Source: Mytilus galloprovincialis (Eukaryota > Mollusca > Bivalvia > Mytilida > Mytilidae). Taken from it: a stretch of 64,000 bases of DNA. The stretch is taken from assembly GCF_965363235.1 (NCBI RefSeq), contig NC_134841.1, positions 62,641,078 to 62,705,077 of the forward strand, given 5' to 3'. Positions 43,621-57,003 of the stretch are shown here, piece after piece. The notes under the pieces are model-generated. The model did no database searches. It saw only the letters and a list, made by a program, of their open reading frames with translations, and was not told where the DNA came from. Position numbers and translations under genes: made by a program. The number at the start of each line of letters is the position of its first letter. The first letter of the stretch is position 1.

Positions 43621-46075
43621 TACAGTTTTGTAGTTTGACAGGATGTCTTGTAATTATGGTTTATAATATTTAATTTAATTTATTGCAAGCTTGCAAGTGC
43701 TTTTTCCTGTCTCTAAGTAAAGGCATGTAGTATAAGGAAGTCAAAAGAAAACCACCAAGGTATTATTTATTTGATTTTATGTAATGCTAATGGAAAAACA
43801 TTTCTATCACTCTTAACTTGCACAAAACAAGAGTAAAAACTTTATAAACAAATCCTTATAAAATCTCGGGGGTAAACTGCAAAAAAACATTTGAAGTCAT
43901 CTGGTCAGATGTATGTCAAATTCTTTGATTGGAGTTGTGTGTTTCTACTGTCCTTTATATTGAAAATGCCAAGATGATTTATTTGAAAGTATAAACACTT
44001 TTTAAAAAAAAGATATACCACCTTGATGGGTAGGCTTAGTGATAAACATCCTGTTTAAATAGTTTTCTTCAAGTTTTTTGAAAACTGAAAATTTCACCTT
44101 CTGCCACTGCAATCATTGAGTGGGTACATGATAAAAGCTTCAAGTATTCTGTTCAAATATTTAGTTTAAGAAGTCACTTGTGTAAACATGATAGATGATA
44201 CATTTGATCCTGCAAGTCATTAGATGAATACCGGTGTACAATTAAACTTCTGCAATATTTATATAATTTTCAAAATTTGTCCTGCAACCAAGTGATAGTT
44301 ATGACGATATCAGATAAAAAAAGACCTTTTACCTCTAACCATAATTAATCAATTGAATGATAAAACCACCATTTTGATACTGTGAGATGTGCATGAAACA
44401 TTGCAAAACATAAAGTGGTTTAAATATTTAAGTTGTTACAAGAAAAAAAAACTTGAGGGCAAAGCATGTCCTGTTCAATATTATGTCAAATACATGGATG
44501 ATGGATATATTATATTTTCCCTATCTTGAACTTTTCTAGATTTATTTGGTAAAAGACTTTTATTAAGAATTTTTTTTAGACATTAAAAAACTAATATCAG
44601 TGATATATAGAGTGTGGAAGTAGAAACAGAAGTGTGCCAATTTTAAATTCCTCAGTGGTTTGTCATATAAAACTTGTTGAATTTTGTAAACAGTTCATTT
44701 TACTTAATGTTGATCTAACTTCTAAGGAAAAAAGGAAAAAAATAGTCTGAAATTTTGTTGTGCTTGCGTGTCAAATGTAGATATTTAAAAAATGACAGCT
44801 TATTGTTTTCTTCATAATCTACATGTAAGTTCGAAAATCATTCAAAATAAAAACAGAAAAAGAAAAGAAATAGAAGAATCATCAGATTTGACCTTTATTT
44901 TAGAATCAGAAAAAAACATGGAACTAGAAGATGTTTTGTTTTTATCATTTTCATATGAAACACTTTAAATGATGGATTAAAAAACCTAGAAAGTAAAGAA
45001 CACGAAAATGTTTGATTTTGTAAAAAACATATTTTTAGTCTTTATTTAGTTACACAGGAAAGTTTTCACTCAAATTAGTTGTGTTACTGTGTTAACATAC
45101 ATTTATTTTAAATAAAAATATGATGTAGATTGAATTTTTATGTCTTTAATATCAACTTGTAAATTTTTTGTTAAAGTAAAGCAGAATTATCTCTGCAAAA
45201 TGTTTATAATAGAAGTACTTAAAATTTAAGGAATTTTTTTTTGACAACCTGTTAATATGTGATTTTTGAGTGTGATAAAAGTTTGGAAGTATTTTTCTTG
45301 TAAATATGAATGTATTTGATAAATGTACATTTTTTCCATTGTTTGTTTCATTGGCTTTCAAAGCAAGCATTAATCATCTATGTTAAGTATGCTTTGAATT
45401 TCTAATGGAAAGGGTCTTTCAGCTCTGCAAATTTTAGTCGTTGGTTCTGTGTATACACCTTATTGCTATTTGTCGGCCATTACTGGACACCACAAAAGTT
45501 CCCCTAAATTTTAAGGTCATACTAGAAACTATTTGAGACCTTAAGTGAAAAGTGATTGTTGTACGATGTCAAAAGTTCAAAGAGGGAATAGCGATAAGGT
45601 GTATAGTTTTGTATTATTAGACTCATTTGACAAACAAAAAAAAAGAGGAAATATCTGTATTGATGTAATTAAACCAGTTCAGTATTAAATGTATGTTAGA
45701 ATTTATTTTACATCATTAGATATGCAATACAGCACAATGAATATTTTCTAAAATTGGAACTAACTTAGATATGGAATTCTTTAATGATGAAGTACATTTA
45801 TTTTTAAATGTTGAAATGTAAAGATTTACTTCATAACCTGAACATTTCAAAAAATTTGCAGTAGTAGTCTTAATAATTTTTTATTTTCATTAACTAGAAA
45901 AATTTGCAGAAGTGGTGTTCATTTTTCATTTGGTTGCTAGTTCCTGCATGCATGTAGTTGATGAGAGAATGCCATAACCACAATGTGCTGGTCACTGTAT
46001 GACTGTAGCTGTAATCATTGTTCTGTTGTAGAGAATAATGTACAAATGAAGAGGTTATGTGGCCATGTTTTTGTC

Positions 46076-46081
46076 AATAAA
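46076..46081 (+). promoter_or_regulatory. USP3: Candidate USP3 poly(A) signal (AATAAA)
   Basis: AATAAA is followed within about 30 nt by a T-rich stretch (cttttatcttttctttct), a plausible cleavage context. It is one of several AATAAA words in the AT-rich downstream region, chosen for that context. Confidence 0.35.
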
Positions 46082-48254
46082 ATCACTAACTGCCAGTCTT
46101 TACTTTTATCTTTTCTTTCTTAGTTATAGTCCATTAGTTGTTTTACTAGTTACAAATCTGAAACCAAATCCAAGATGTGAATAAATGACAGGATTTAAAA
46201 ATCTTGATTCAGACCATACATGATTATTTTCTTCCTACATAGCCCCCAATGTATTTAATAAAAAAATATGATTGACATGAACACAAGAAATAATAGGGTT
46301 AAAGGTTTTCTTCATCAATGAGAAATCAACCATAAGGTGTTTAGAGCAAACTAGTCTTTCCACAAGCAACCAGTGTCTAAATCTTCCATCTATAGTAGTT
46401 GTGAATAAATAAAACAGACATTGAAATATGACATGGCACTACGGAAAGGTTCGATAACTTGGGACATTCACATGGATATGTGGATGAGTCAAACCAGTTT
46501 CTTGCCAGCAACAGTTGCAAGACAATAGGGTGCTAATCTGTTTGTGGCAATTACTATAAACCATATGTACAAAGCTTTATAATTTTGAGTGTCGGAATAC
46601 CTGGATCTTGTATACATATGATTTGTGTAAGAGTCTGTTGATCTTGACCAAATAATCGCTTTAGAGAATACCAAAAATTAATTTCATATTTATATTTTGT
46701 CTTGGAATCATTGCAAGGTCTACATGCATGAATCCTAGTTGTTCAGATTTAATGCCCAAGGTTATAAGCAATAGGTCAAATTGGTCAATTATATGTGGTA
46801 TATGGAATGATTGTAAGGTGAACATGTCCTGTTGGCAGAGTATATCTAACTCTTGCTCTCAATTTCATGGTTTATCAATGTTTATTTTTATATGGTTAAG
46901 TTTATTACTCGCATACTATAGGCATTGGTCTTCAGTATTTGGTGTATAATTGTAAGATATGCATATAGGTACTATAAACACATGCTTGTTTATCAATAAA
47001 ATAAGAATGTCCATAGAACAAGGATGCCCCATTTGCCATTTTCATTTTTGTTGTGCCTGTAACTTCTGTTGCTGAAAGCATGACGGGGATAGTGATCAGG
47101 CGGCAGCTTTCGATAACCTCTTAAAAGCTAAATATTTCAGAAGGTAGAAAACCTGAATCTGTCATACTTCATATATATAGATGCCTTATATTTGGAAGTT
47201 TCCGTCTGTCATTTGTCCATTGTCCTTAACCTCATTTTTAGCTCACCTGTCCTGAAGGGCCAAGTGAGCTTTTCTCATCACTTGGCGTCTGTTTTCGTCG
47301 TCGTTAACTTATTACATTTTGAATCTCTTCTAGAGAACCGCTGAATGGAATGAAACCAAACATGGCATGTATGTTCTTTATAAGGTGCTGACCAAGTGTT
47401 GTTACTTTGTAGCCGATCCATCATCCCAAGATGGCTGCCAGCGGTGGACTTAGTTTAACATAGGACCCTATTGGAAAAACATACAAATGTCTTCTTTTAG
47501 AGAACCACTGAATGGAATGAAACTAAACATAGCACGATTGTTTCTTATGATGTACTGACCAAGTGTTGTTACATTGTAGCCGATCCATCATCCAAGATGG
47601 CTGCCATTGAGGAACTTAGTTTAACATAGGACCCTATAGGAAATTCATTTCAAATGTCTTCTTTTAGAGAGCCACTGAATCGAATGAAACTAAACACAGC
47701 ATGAATGTTCCTTATGAGGTGCTGACCAAGTGTTGTTACTTTGTTGCTGATCCATTATCCAAGATGGCCGCTAGCTGGGACTTAGTTTAACATAGGACCC
47801 CATGGGAAATACATACAAATATCTTTTTTTTAGAGAACCACTGAATGGAATGAAACTAAAGTGTCATAAATGTTCCTCATGAAGTGTTGTTACTTTGTTG
47901 CTGATTTACTGTTCAAGATGGCCACCAGGATTTATTATTGAATTATGAGGCCAATATTATACCAAATTTGGCCTCAATCATTATTTAAGTATCTGTTATA
48001 TACAGACCTGATTTTCTTCCGTTTTTTAGCGGAATTCCGCTTTCCTCTCGACTTTTTTCCGATTTCTTGCTTTGAATTCCGTTTTTTTATTTATCACGGC
48101 AAAACCGGATATTTTTCCGCTCTTCTCCGAATCCGATAAAAATTATATAAAAAAACTTCCAAAAGCGGAAATAAGCTCATTTTTGATTGGCCATAGCTAT
48201 GTTTTAATAAAAGGACGAACGTGATTGGTCGAGATTTCAAAGTCGAGATGAAAG

Positions 48255-48566
48255 ATGGTTTCCCGTGTTGTACTTCAGAGGGACTCATACAATTTGGAAG
48301 TTGACAAAGGTGTCAAAAACTGTTGGAAATGGGATTGGGTTGAACGTTCGGTTTATGGCAACCCAGTAAGCCAGTTTATTAGGAAAATTAACTCAAGAGG
48401 AATTGCCAGATGTGAGTTATGTCAAAAAGACATCAATTACGCTGGAAGAGGCTGGAAAAGTTTGGAGCAACACTTAACCAAAAAACTTCACCTGGACAAT
48501 TTGAAAATGAGAAAAACAAACCACAGCCTGTCTGGTACGTTGAAATTTCTTTATTTATTTGTCTAA
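48255..48566 (+). CDS. BED-type zinc finger ORF inside the hAT-like element
   Basis: 103 codons as an unspliced frame. Residues about 26-83 read WKWDWVERSVYGNPVSQFIR, then CELC, then HLTKKLH: a Cys2/His2 arrangement with preceding aromatic residues, as in BED fingers that bind DNA. A possible donor (tctg|gtacgt) lies near 48534, but splicing to the acceptor near 48999 gives an early stop, so I cannot support a spliced product. It is probably a transposon leftover rather than a host gene. Confidence 0.5.
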   Translation: MVSRVVLQRDSYNLEVDKGVKNCWKWDWVERSVYGNPVSQFIRKINSRGIARCELCQKDINYAGRGWKSLEQHLTKKLHLDNLKMRKTNHSLSGTLKFLYLFV

Positions 48567-48998
48567 ATGTTCTGTATCTATCTTTTAAGCAATGAGGTAT
48601 GTTCTTTTAGGATAAGGAGAACTGTCCTACTCTCTTTGCTTTTCTTTCTTTGACCAAACTTTAAGGCCTGGGAAATTGGGGATAGGGGGGTATAAATTCT
48701 TAATTTCTAGGGGCTACTATGCCCAAATTTTTTGTAGGTCTGGACTTAGTTTTTTTCTGCAAATATTTCTTCAAATGATGTATAAGTCAAAGGGATGAAC
48801 ACCAACACACAGGTTGGGAACAATCCCTAAAGAGGGATATCCCTTAAATGTCCCAACCTGACAAAAGCAATCATTACCACTTAATCTACAATATAAAAAC
48901 ATTTTAATGCTGTAGTCAGACATTTTTTCAAAATGCATCTCAAGTCTCTTTTAACTAGATTGACTTGTTGTTGTAATACTTAACTTGTTTTATTTTTA

Positions 48999-49236
48999 GG
49001 TACATGAAAAGATAGATCCTCACCTGTGTAAAAATATGAAAACTGCTTGTAAGCAGTACAAGGAAGAACTGCTCAAAAAGAAATTAATCAATGAGGAAAA
49101 AAAAGCAAACTTACAAATCAAATCGCAGGAAAAAACAGTTTCCAAGAGAAAAGCAAAAGAATTGATTGAAAAAGCAGCCAAAAAAGCAAGATTAGGACAC
49201 ATTACCTCAGCTTCTCAAAAGACAAAAGGACACTAG
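48999..49236 (+). CDS. Lys/Glu-rich helical ORF inside the hAT-like element
   Basis: A frame that may start at the ATG at 49036 reads MKTACKQYKEELLKKK, then EEKKANLQIKSQEK, then AKELIEKAAKKARLG, ending at 49236. It is strongly charged, probably a long helix or coiled coil with nuclear-localisation-like KRK. A fair acceptor (ttttatttttag) precedes it at about 48999. It may be a second exon of the same transposon gene as the BED finger. I do not recognise the protein. Confidence 0.35.
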
Positions 49237-50630
49237 TGACAATGAAATCAATGAATTATGGAAATGAAATTGCCATTATATATTATTTATACACCATAAA
49301 TGTTTACCCTTATTAAATATTAATTATTTCCTTTTCTTATTTATTATCAGAAGTTGGCAGCAATTGAGAAAGTATGTTTTTTCTCTTCTTAAAATCTAAA
49401 AATGATAGAAGTTATATCATATTGAACATTTTTTTGAAAAATGGGGAAAAATCTTATATAAAAACAATGTTTTTTAAAACTAAATTTAAGTGCCAGGAAT
49501 AGCCCAGATTGCATAATTTTGCACCATTTATCCCAAAATTTTCTGGGGGCCTTAAGCGGCCCCCAGACCCCCGGCCGTGAAGGCCACCTCGCTGCGCGAG
49601 GTGGTTTGGGTCGCTTTGCGACCCAGTCTGTTTCAATATAATTATATTTCAGCTTTTTTTTTCTTACATCAAAATCAGGTCTGATTATATATATCTTTTT
49701 TTACATGATTTCAATGACCCAAATAGAGTCAGGTGAGCAACACAGGTTCTTGAGAGCCTCTACTAATGGTTAAGCATCTACTTGTAAAAAATGCAAGATT
49801 TTTAGTATTCTTAATTACTCTCTAATGAGTAATAGGATGACTATATTTGCAAGGTCCTCATGCCAGTCAGACAGTTTTGACATGGCCTCAATCTCATTTC
49901 ATGGATCAGTGAACAGGGTGAAGTTTTCGTGGTTCAGTCAATATCTAGGATACTATTAGCATTAGGTCTTCTATATTTGGTGTATGGAATGTTTGTAAGG
50001 TATACATGTCCAACTGGCAGGTTTTATCTTACCAGGACTTCAATTTCATGGTTCAGTGGTTATAGTTAAGTTTTTGTGTTTTGGTCTGGGTTTTTTAAAC
50101 TGCAATAGGTCTACTATATTTGGTGTATGGAATGATTGAAGGTGTACATGTCCATCTGGCAAGTGGCATCAACCATGAACTTATTTTCATGGTTTAGTGG
50201 TTATAGTTAAGTTTTTGTGTTTTGGTCTTGTTTTAATACTGCGTGCAAATAGGTCAACTATATTTGGTGTACAAAAATACTTTACAATGTACTGGTCAGT
50301 CTGGTATGTTAAGACCTTGACCTCATTTTTATGGTCATTGCTCAATGTTAATTTTTTGTTTTTTGGTCTGTTTTTCTTATACTTAAGGCAATAGGTCAAC
50401 TATATTTGGTGTATGGAATGATTATAAGGTCCATATGTCTGTCTAGCAAATATCATGACCATGACCTCATTTTCACGGTTCATTTATGCTTAACAATTGT
50501 TTAGTAGAAGACCTTCCATAGGTATTTGCAAAATTAGCAAAGTGGTTTCAGAGAAGAAAACAAAAATATAAATGGTCTTAAGATGGTGGCCAAGTGAGGG
50601 CAATAGCTCATTGCCCCATGGATGAGGTAT

Positions 50631-52409
50631 AAAAACAAAGATTACTGCAAAACTAATTCCTACATCTACATATCAAAATTAAACAAACAAGCAAATAACA
50701 AGAATTTTTTATTTCAGAAAAGTCTTCGTAATAAAGCAACAGAAACTACATTTCACATTTATAGATTTAGAATACATTTATGAAACAATTTAAAGAATTA
50801 CATTTTGTTTAGATTTCAAACAGACTTTTTCAAAGTTATGGCAAATAAAGGTTGAATTATATTTCCTAAAATTCATTAGTATAATTTTACGAGTTATTCA
50901 TACTGTAAACAAATACATCAATTGTACTGATAAATTCATTTTCAAGAGGGCAGTTGAAGACACCCCATACATTTTCATTACATCTTTAAAATCTAAAATG
51001 AGAAGGTTGTAGGTAAATAGATACATATGGATCATAAGGCAGAGGTAATAAAAAAAGAGAGACTACAAATGGATATTTCTTACAAAATAAGATACCAGAA
51101 AAATTTAAGTTCTTCCAAGAAAACATTTGTTTAGAAAATGATCACAATGTAAATCTGCAAATTCAGAGGAGGAATATATTTTGAAAGAAAATCTAAATAT
51201 AGAAATCACGGGAAATTGTGTATCTACATATAAACGAAGCAACAATTTAAAGAATTACTGGGTAATACAAGATTATCAGAAAGTTGAAACTTTAAAATTA
51301 CCGCTTGAAAATATAACATGTTTATATAATTTACTTTACACATATTTTTTTTTCTCTTTACACAAGCTAAATGAAAAGAATGACAATGTTTATTTTCCTG
51401 CCAGACTTGATAATTTGACTCAGGAGACATAGGAAAAGGCTTTAAAGAAAAAAATATCTTTAAAGGCTTCGAAAAAATTCAGAAACACAAAAAAACTTTT
51501 TTTTTAACTAATGCAATATCAATATAAATGGTTTTGTTAAACTGAATTATTTGTTCATACATGATTACACATGTTATTACAAGCATATTTACAAAATATA
51601 ACTTTTTGATAAACACTTGAAAACGTTATTGTATGGTCTTCCTGACCAAAATAATATATACTTGTAATAATGAACATGTAAAATAAACATCCTTTCTTCA
51701 ATATTATAAAAGTCTTATTATACAGAAAATCAATGTACTTTTAAATCTACAACACATTTTATATTTTTTTTCTCTCAATAACATACTGATATTTAAAGGA
51801 ATGCTTTGTAAGGAACATGAAACAAATTCATATAAACATCCATTTTACACCAATGGCATGTCAATCTGAATAAAAGATATAAGCACATATTAAAAATGCC
51901 TTATTTATCAGACAAGTTTGATATTTGTTGTACTTGTCAATATCACTTTATTACCTTTTTATATTATGTAAAGTTTAAGCAAACCTTAATAATATCAAAT
52001 CTAACAGCTTAATGCATATATGTTATCAATACATCTGACATATCATATAAAAACATTGATAAATTTTATTTAAGTATGTTAAATAATGTCATTGAGTTAT
52101 TTTTTTTTTCATTTATAGAAAAATGTTTAAAACCTTTTTTTTTATAATGGAAACGAATGCTGCAAGTTTTAAGGGTCAAAAAGACTACAATAAGAGCCTC
52201 AGAAACATACCATGTAAAACAAATTATATCGAAAAAGAAGACATCACTGAAGCCGTTTTATTTTCTATTTTTGACATACTACGGCTTGTCCTATTATTTT
52301 ACTTGAAAATTGTTATGTATAAATCATTTTTTTTTTGGCAACTGGTCATTTCAACTAAAATTCATCAAGTGGTATTTACAAAGTTATAAGATATTGAAAT
52401 CGTCCTTTT
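50631..52409. other. AT-rich region, no gene seen
   Basis: No convincing coding frame. It lies downstream of the minus-strand Tudor gene and could hold its distal 3' UTR; a minus-strand AATAAA occurs near 50709. This is speculative. Confidence 0.3.
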
Positions 52410-53735
52410 TAGCTCACCTGGCCCGAAGGGCCAAGTGAGCTTTTCTCATCACTTGGCGTCCGGCGTCCGGCGTCCGTCGTCGTCCGTCGTCCGTCGTCGT
52501 CCGTCGTCGTTAACTTTTACAAAAATCTTCTCCTCTGAAACTACTGGGCCAAATCAAACCAAACTTGGCCACAATCATCATTGGGGTATCTAGTTTAAAA
52601 AATGTGTGGCGTGACCCGGTCAACCAACCAAGATGGCCGCCACGGCTAAAAATAGAACATAGGGGTAAAATGCAGTTTTTGGCTTATAACTCAAAAACCA
52701 AAGCATTTAGAGCAAATCTGACGTGGGGTAAAAATGTTTATCAGGTCAAGATCTATCTGCCCTGAAATTTTCAGATGAATCGGTCAATCGGTTGTTGGGT
52801 TGCTGCCCCTGAATTGGTAATTTTGAGGAAATTTTGCTGTTTTTGGTTATTATCTTGAATATTATTATAGATAGAGATAAACTGTAAACAGCAATAATGT
52901 TCAGCAAAGTAAGATCTACAAATAAGTCAACATGACCTAAATGGTCAGTTGACCCGTTTAGGAGTTATTGCCCTTTATAGTCAATTTTTAACCATTTTTC
53001 GTTAATTAAAGTAATCTTTTACAAAAATCTTCTCCTCTGAAACTACTGGGCCAAATTAATCCAAACTTGGCCACAATCATCTTTGGGGTATCTAGTTTAA
53101 AAAATGTGTGGCGTGACCTGGTCAACCAACCAAGATGGCCGCCACGGCTAAAAATAGAACAAAGGGGTAAAATGCAGTTTTTGGCTTATAACTCAAAAAC
53201 CAAAGCATTTTGAGGAAATCTGACGGGATAAAAATGTTTATCAGGTCAAGATCTATCTGCCCTGAAATTTTCAGATGAATCAGTCAATCGGTTGTTGGGT
53301 TACTGCCCCTGAATTGGTAATTTTGAGGAAATTTTGCTGTTTTTGGTTATTATCTTGAATATTATTATAGATAGAGATAAACTGTAAACAGCAATAATGT
53401 TCAGCAAAGTAAGATCTACAAATAAGTCAACATGACCTAAATGGTCAATTGACTCCTTAAGGAGTTATTGCCCTTTATAGTCAATTTTTAACAATTTTCA
53501 TTAATTTGGTAAATATATGTAATTTAAATTTTTACCAAATATAGTTCTCTGTTACTAATGGGCAAAGTTCATTATAGATATAATTGTAAGAAGCAAAATC
53601 GTCCAGTAAAGTAAGAACTTCAAACACATCACCATCACCAAAATACAATTTTGTCATGAATCCATTTGTGTCCTTTGTTTAATATGCACATAGACCAAGG
53701 TGAGCGACACAGGCTCTTTAGAGCCTCTAGTTTAC
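52410..53735 (+). repeat. Dispersed 'agctcacctg' repeat, intact-looking copy
   Basis: It begins 'agctcacctggcccgaaggg', followed by a (CGTC)-rich microsatellite, and ends 'aaggtgagcgacacaggctc' with a small hairpin (ggctctttagagcc). Inside are two tandem ~502-bp units starting at 52515 and 53017, each with 'aaaatcttctcctctgaaac' and 'caagatggccgccacggcta'. The units are about 95% alike by eye. No protein is encoded. Confidence 0.85.
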
Positions 53736-56700
53736 AGGTGTGGGGGGTATGTAGAAACTTTATACATTTTTTTTTATAAAATAAACTCAAAAGTAGCCTA
53801 TCAATTTTGTACATATTACAAATGTAGAGAGAATTCAACTTTGAAAATAAGACGATATTCATTGAACTTTCAGATTTTGCAATTCTTTTGAGTATGTTTT
53901 TTGCCACACAAGATATTTTAAAAAGACATAAATAGTACTGCTAGAAGGTTGCACATTAAGTTTGCGGGAATAGATCTTACTTTTGCACTAAAGAAATTCT
54001 TAATTGTCTAAAAGGCATTACGTTTGCACGTAATTAACCTGTTGAAAAGTCGCTACTTTTACACAGATTAATTAAAAAAACAAAAATGTATATCTTCAAG
54101 ACAAATAAAGGACAAAATCCTTCATTTTTAATGATATACTTTACATTTAGATTCTAAGTTGAAAAACAGAGATATTTCCTGGAAATGCACCAAAAAAATA
54201 GGCAAATTTGTAGAATTTGGACTGACCGAGAATGCAAAGTATAACTAACAGGTACAAATGTACATAACCATGATATTGATAAACGCAAATTAGAAACCCG
54301 GCAAATTGGAAAGAAAATGATAAGAATGCTTCAGACATTTCCACCTGTCTGTCAAAAAATTATTTGTTAAAAACTTCAGGCAAATGGTGCTTCTGCCACA
54401 AGACTTAATGTGTTCTAATAATCATATTCATGTATAATGTGTTTTATTCATGACTGTATCCTATGAATGTTCCATTCCCAGATATTAACAGTATTTCAGT
54501 CATTAATCTCATAAGATAACTCACTATCCTCCAACAAAAAAATAAAAAATGTAAAATTCAGGTTATTCTTCTCAGGATTAAAATCTTCTTGCAACCGTTA
54601 AACTATTTCTTTGCACAAACATAATGCTTGTTATATTCTAATTCACACAAATGTAGGTCACCACTAAAGGAAATGTTGGAAATTTGTGTGGTCTATGTAG
54701 GATATATAGAAAAATAGTGCTTTATAAAAACATTTGTAAAATATGTTCTAATTTCCAGGTTAAATCGTCTAATACAAAAGATTTTCAAAAATGTAAACAA
54801 TAAGTTCACACACTTCAATATTCCTATCAAAGAAAAGGCAATTGGTAATCCTGATTTATTTACTTTATATTATTTAAAATATCTGAGTGCATATTGTTTC
54901 ATATATTCATCTTTTTCACTGCATTATTATTTGTCATCAATTCTATAACAAAATATTTGGGGACAAACCAAATATCACTTTAGCTCTGCGCGAAAACAAC
55001 AGAAGTTTATTTAACACTCTTAGCATATTATTATTACAATGTACTGTAACATATAAAATACATAATTTACTATTCTTTTTTATTTATTTATGAAAACATA
55101 TACCGGGTGAATTGAACGTACAATTTAAAACCGAGTAAGAAACATAATTTTGTAAGAGCAGATTTCAAAAAGATAAATACTTTGCAGACTTGAATAACTA
55201 TTTCTATGGAGAATAAGAAGTAACATATTAACATTTTAAGATTGACTGCAGCAACAGGCAGAATAAGATAATGGACAGACTTAATTCTTCAATGTCGGTA
55301 AATAAACTTAAAACTGATCTTCTTTGAAATATTGTCAATCAATGTAAATTTTGTGAAAGATGCTATGACATACAAAATGAATGTTAAATAATTTTAAAAT
55401 TATTGAGTTTTAATTACCTGGTACATTGCTAATTCAAGGAAATTTGCAAAACATCAGTCCAATTTCAAGATTGAGTGTTCGTGTAATATCCAGGGTAAAA
55501 TATTTCAAACATATTTAAGTGCAAGGTACAGCTCCCTAATATAAAACTTTTTTTTTTTTTAGTTTAAACACTTTTCTGCTATATCATAATACATTTTATA
55601 CTATTTGCACTAGGAAAATGTTCATGTAATGCAATTTTTGAATTAGAAACAATCAGTCATTTAACAGATAGCAAAATATTTAAAAAAAAATTACATTACA
55701 TACTACTCATGCTCATTATGATATGTGTTGCATATTTTTTTTGCCACTGTTTTCCACTTAAGATATCTTTTTTAACAATTTTAGCAATGAATCATTCATA
55801 CTCTGGTTCATGAATATTTAACCAAATACATAGCTGAAAAAAGGGGCAAGGTACAATATATAGTGTGACTTTAAAAGAGCGGTTATGATATTTTCCGTGG
55901 AAAAGTGTCCATGAAAACTTATTATATATCTGAGAATAAAAATGACACTAATTTTTCAATCAAGTGGGTTACCTAATGTAACTTCACAAAGACTATCTAC
56001 GCTTTCAAGTATTTGGCTGAATAATATGAATCATAAAAATTGAAAAAGGGGTCAATGAAACCCTGTGTGAACCCTGTGTCTAGCCTGTCATTGTCATGCT
56101 GGCTGACAATGTCATTTACAAAAAAATATATGGAAAATTGAAATTCAATTCAAACTCACTGTAGACTGTATTTTGATATTGACAACACTTAACATTGTTT
56201 AAGTGAGGCAAAAATTATCTTAGAGGCAGTATTTTCTACAGAATCAGGAAAGGTGTACAAAACCTTAGCCTAGATGCTATCAATTTCTTCCTCAGACCAA
56301 CATAGCTTTTAGTGGTGATGCTGCATTATTAAAGCAGTCATCTATCAATTTGATTTAAAGCTAAAATAATATTCAAAACATTTTATCCTTATATCAACAT
56401 ATACAGCATGGGTGTATTACATAACTAGATATCAATTTTAAAATATATAGGATGTCACATAAGAGTCTGGAAAGGGTCATTAGATTCAGCATTCTTTAAT
56501 TTTTAAAGTCCATTTTTCTGTATCCTTTATTTATTTTACCCATTTTTCTCCTTTTTGGCCTTAATATGCACTTTGAACGCTTTTATTTCATTCTGTAAAC
56601 CCCATCCAAACCCTCATATATTCTTAAATGTATATTCTTATCAATAAGTCTAAACAAAGTCACATATAATATGTATAGTATAACAAACTGATTGGCTAAT

Positions 56701-57003
56701 TGAAAAATACAAAATTCTTTTATGAAATTCCTCATTCATACAAAAAAAAAATAAACAATAACAAAACCATATGCTTAAAAGGTAATAAACTGATAGTTAA
56801 TAATGATATAAAACTTTATATATAAAATAGATGTTCCATAATTCAACAAGATTTCATCCACTATCCACAAACTTCTATAAAGTCTTCCTTCTATAAAACT
56901 CAATCTGTAGCTTAATCTGAATGATTAAAGGGGCTATCCAACTTGAAACTAATGAGCTTTTCAGGCCTCCATATTTAGCATCCGCTTACAATGGTTTTTG
57001 GAA
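53736..57003. other. Probable 3' UTR or downstream DNA of the Tudor gene
   Basis: AT-rich with no supported exon. It directly follows (on the minus strand) the stop codon of the Tudor-domain gene, so the right-hand part is likely its 3' UTR; the end is not defined. Confidence 0.35.

Larger units (their letters stand above)
42982..46095 (+). other. USP3: Probable long 3' UTR of USP3
   Basis: After the stop at 42979-42981 there is about 3.1 kb of AT-rich DNA with no exon on either strand, ending near a canonical AATAAA. A MITE lies within (43415-43620). Whether the whole length is transcribed cannot be told from sequence; earlier AATAAA words could also be used. Confidence 0.5.
48003..49683 (+). 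mobile_element. hAT-like DNA transposon remnant with BED finger
   Basis: The ends CAGACCTGATTTT and AAAATCAGGTCTG are exact inverses. The flanks GTTATATA and ATTATATA match at 7 of 8 bases, fitting an 8-bp target duplication. It contains a frame with a BED-type zinc finger, usual at the N-terminus of hAT transposases, and a Lys-rich helical frame. The catalytic transposase core is missing, so it is a shortened, non-autonomous copy. A palindrome centred on 'ctgcgc' lies at 49584-49604. Confidence 0.78.
47247..49775 (+). repeat. Dispersed 'agctcacctg' repeat, split by a hAT-like element
   Basis: It begins 'agctcacctgtcctgaaggg' and ends 'aggtgagcaacacaggttct', the same ends as the element at 52410-53735. 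Its interior holds about four ~185-bp units with 'gaaccactgaatggaatga' and 'tccaagatggc'. A 1.7-kb DNA transposon (48003-49683) sits inside. Confidence 0.75.
46690..50630 (+). repeat. Dispersed multi-unit repeat, split by later insertions
   Basis: Units of about 120 bp with 'aggtcaactatatttggtgt', 'tggaatgattgtaaggt' and 'tgacctcattttcatggtt' occur at about 46690-47240 and again at 49830-50630. The 2.5-kb repeat at 47247-49775 interrupts them. Units are diverged, so the array is old. Confidence 0.7.

Noticed and set aside
48255-49236. One spliced gene from the BED finger frame to the Lys-rich frame
   Set aside because: The visible donor and acceptor give a stop soon after the junction, so the two frames are reported separately.
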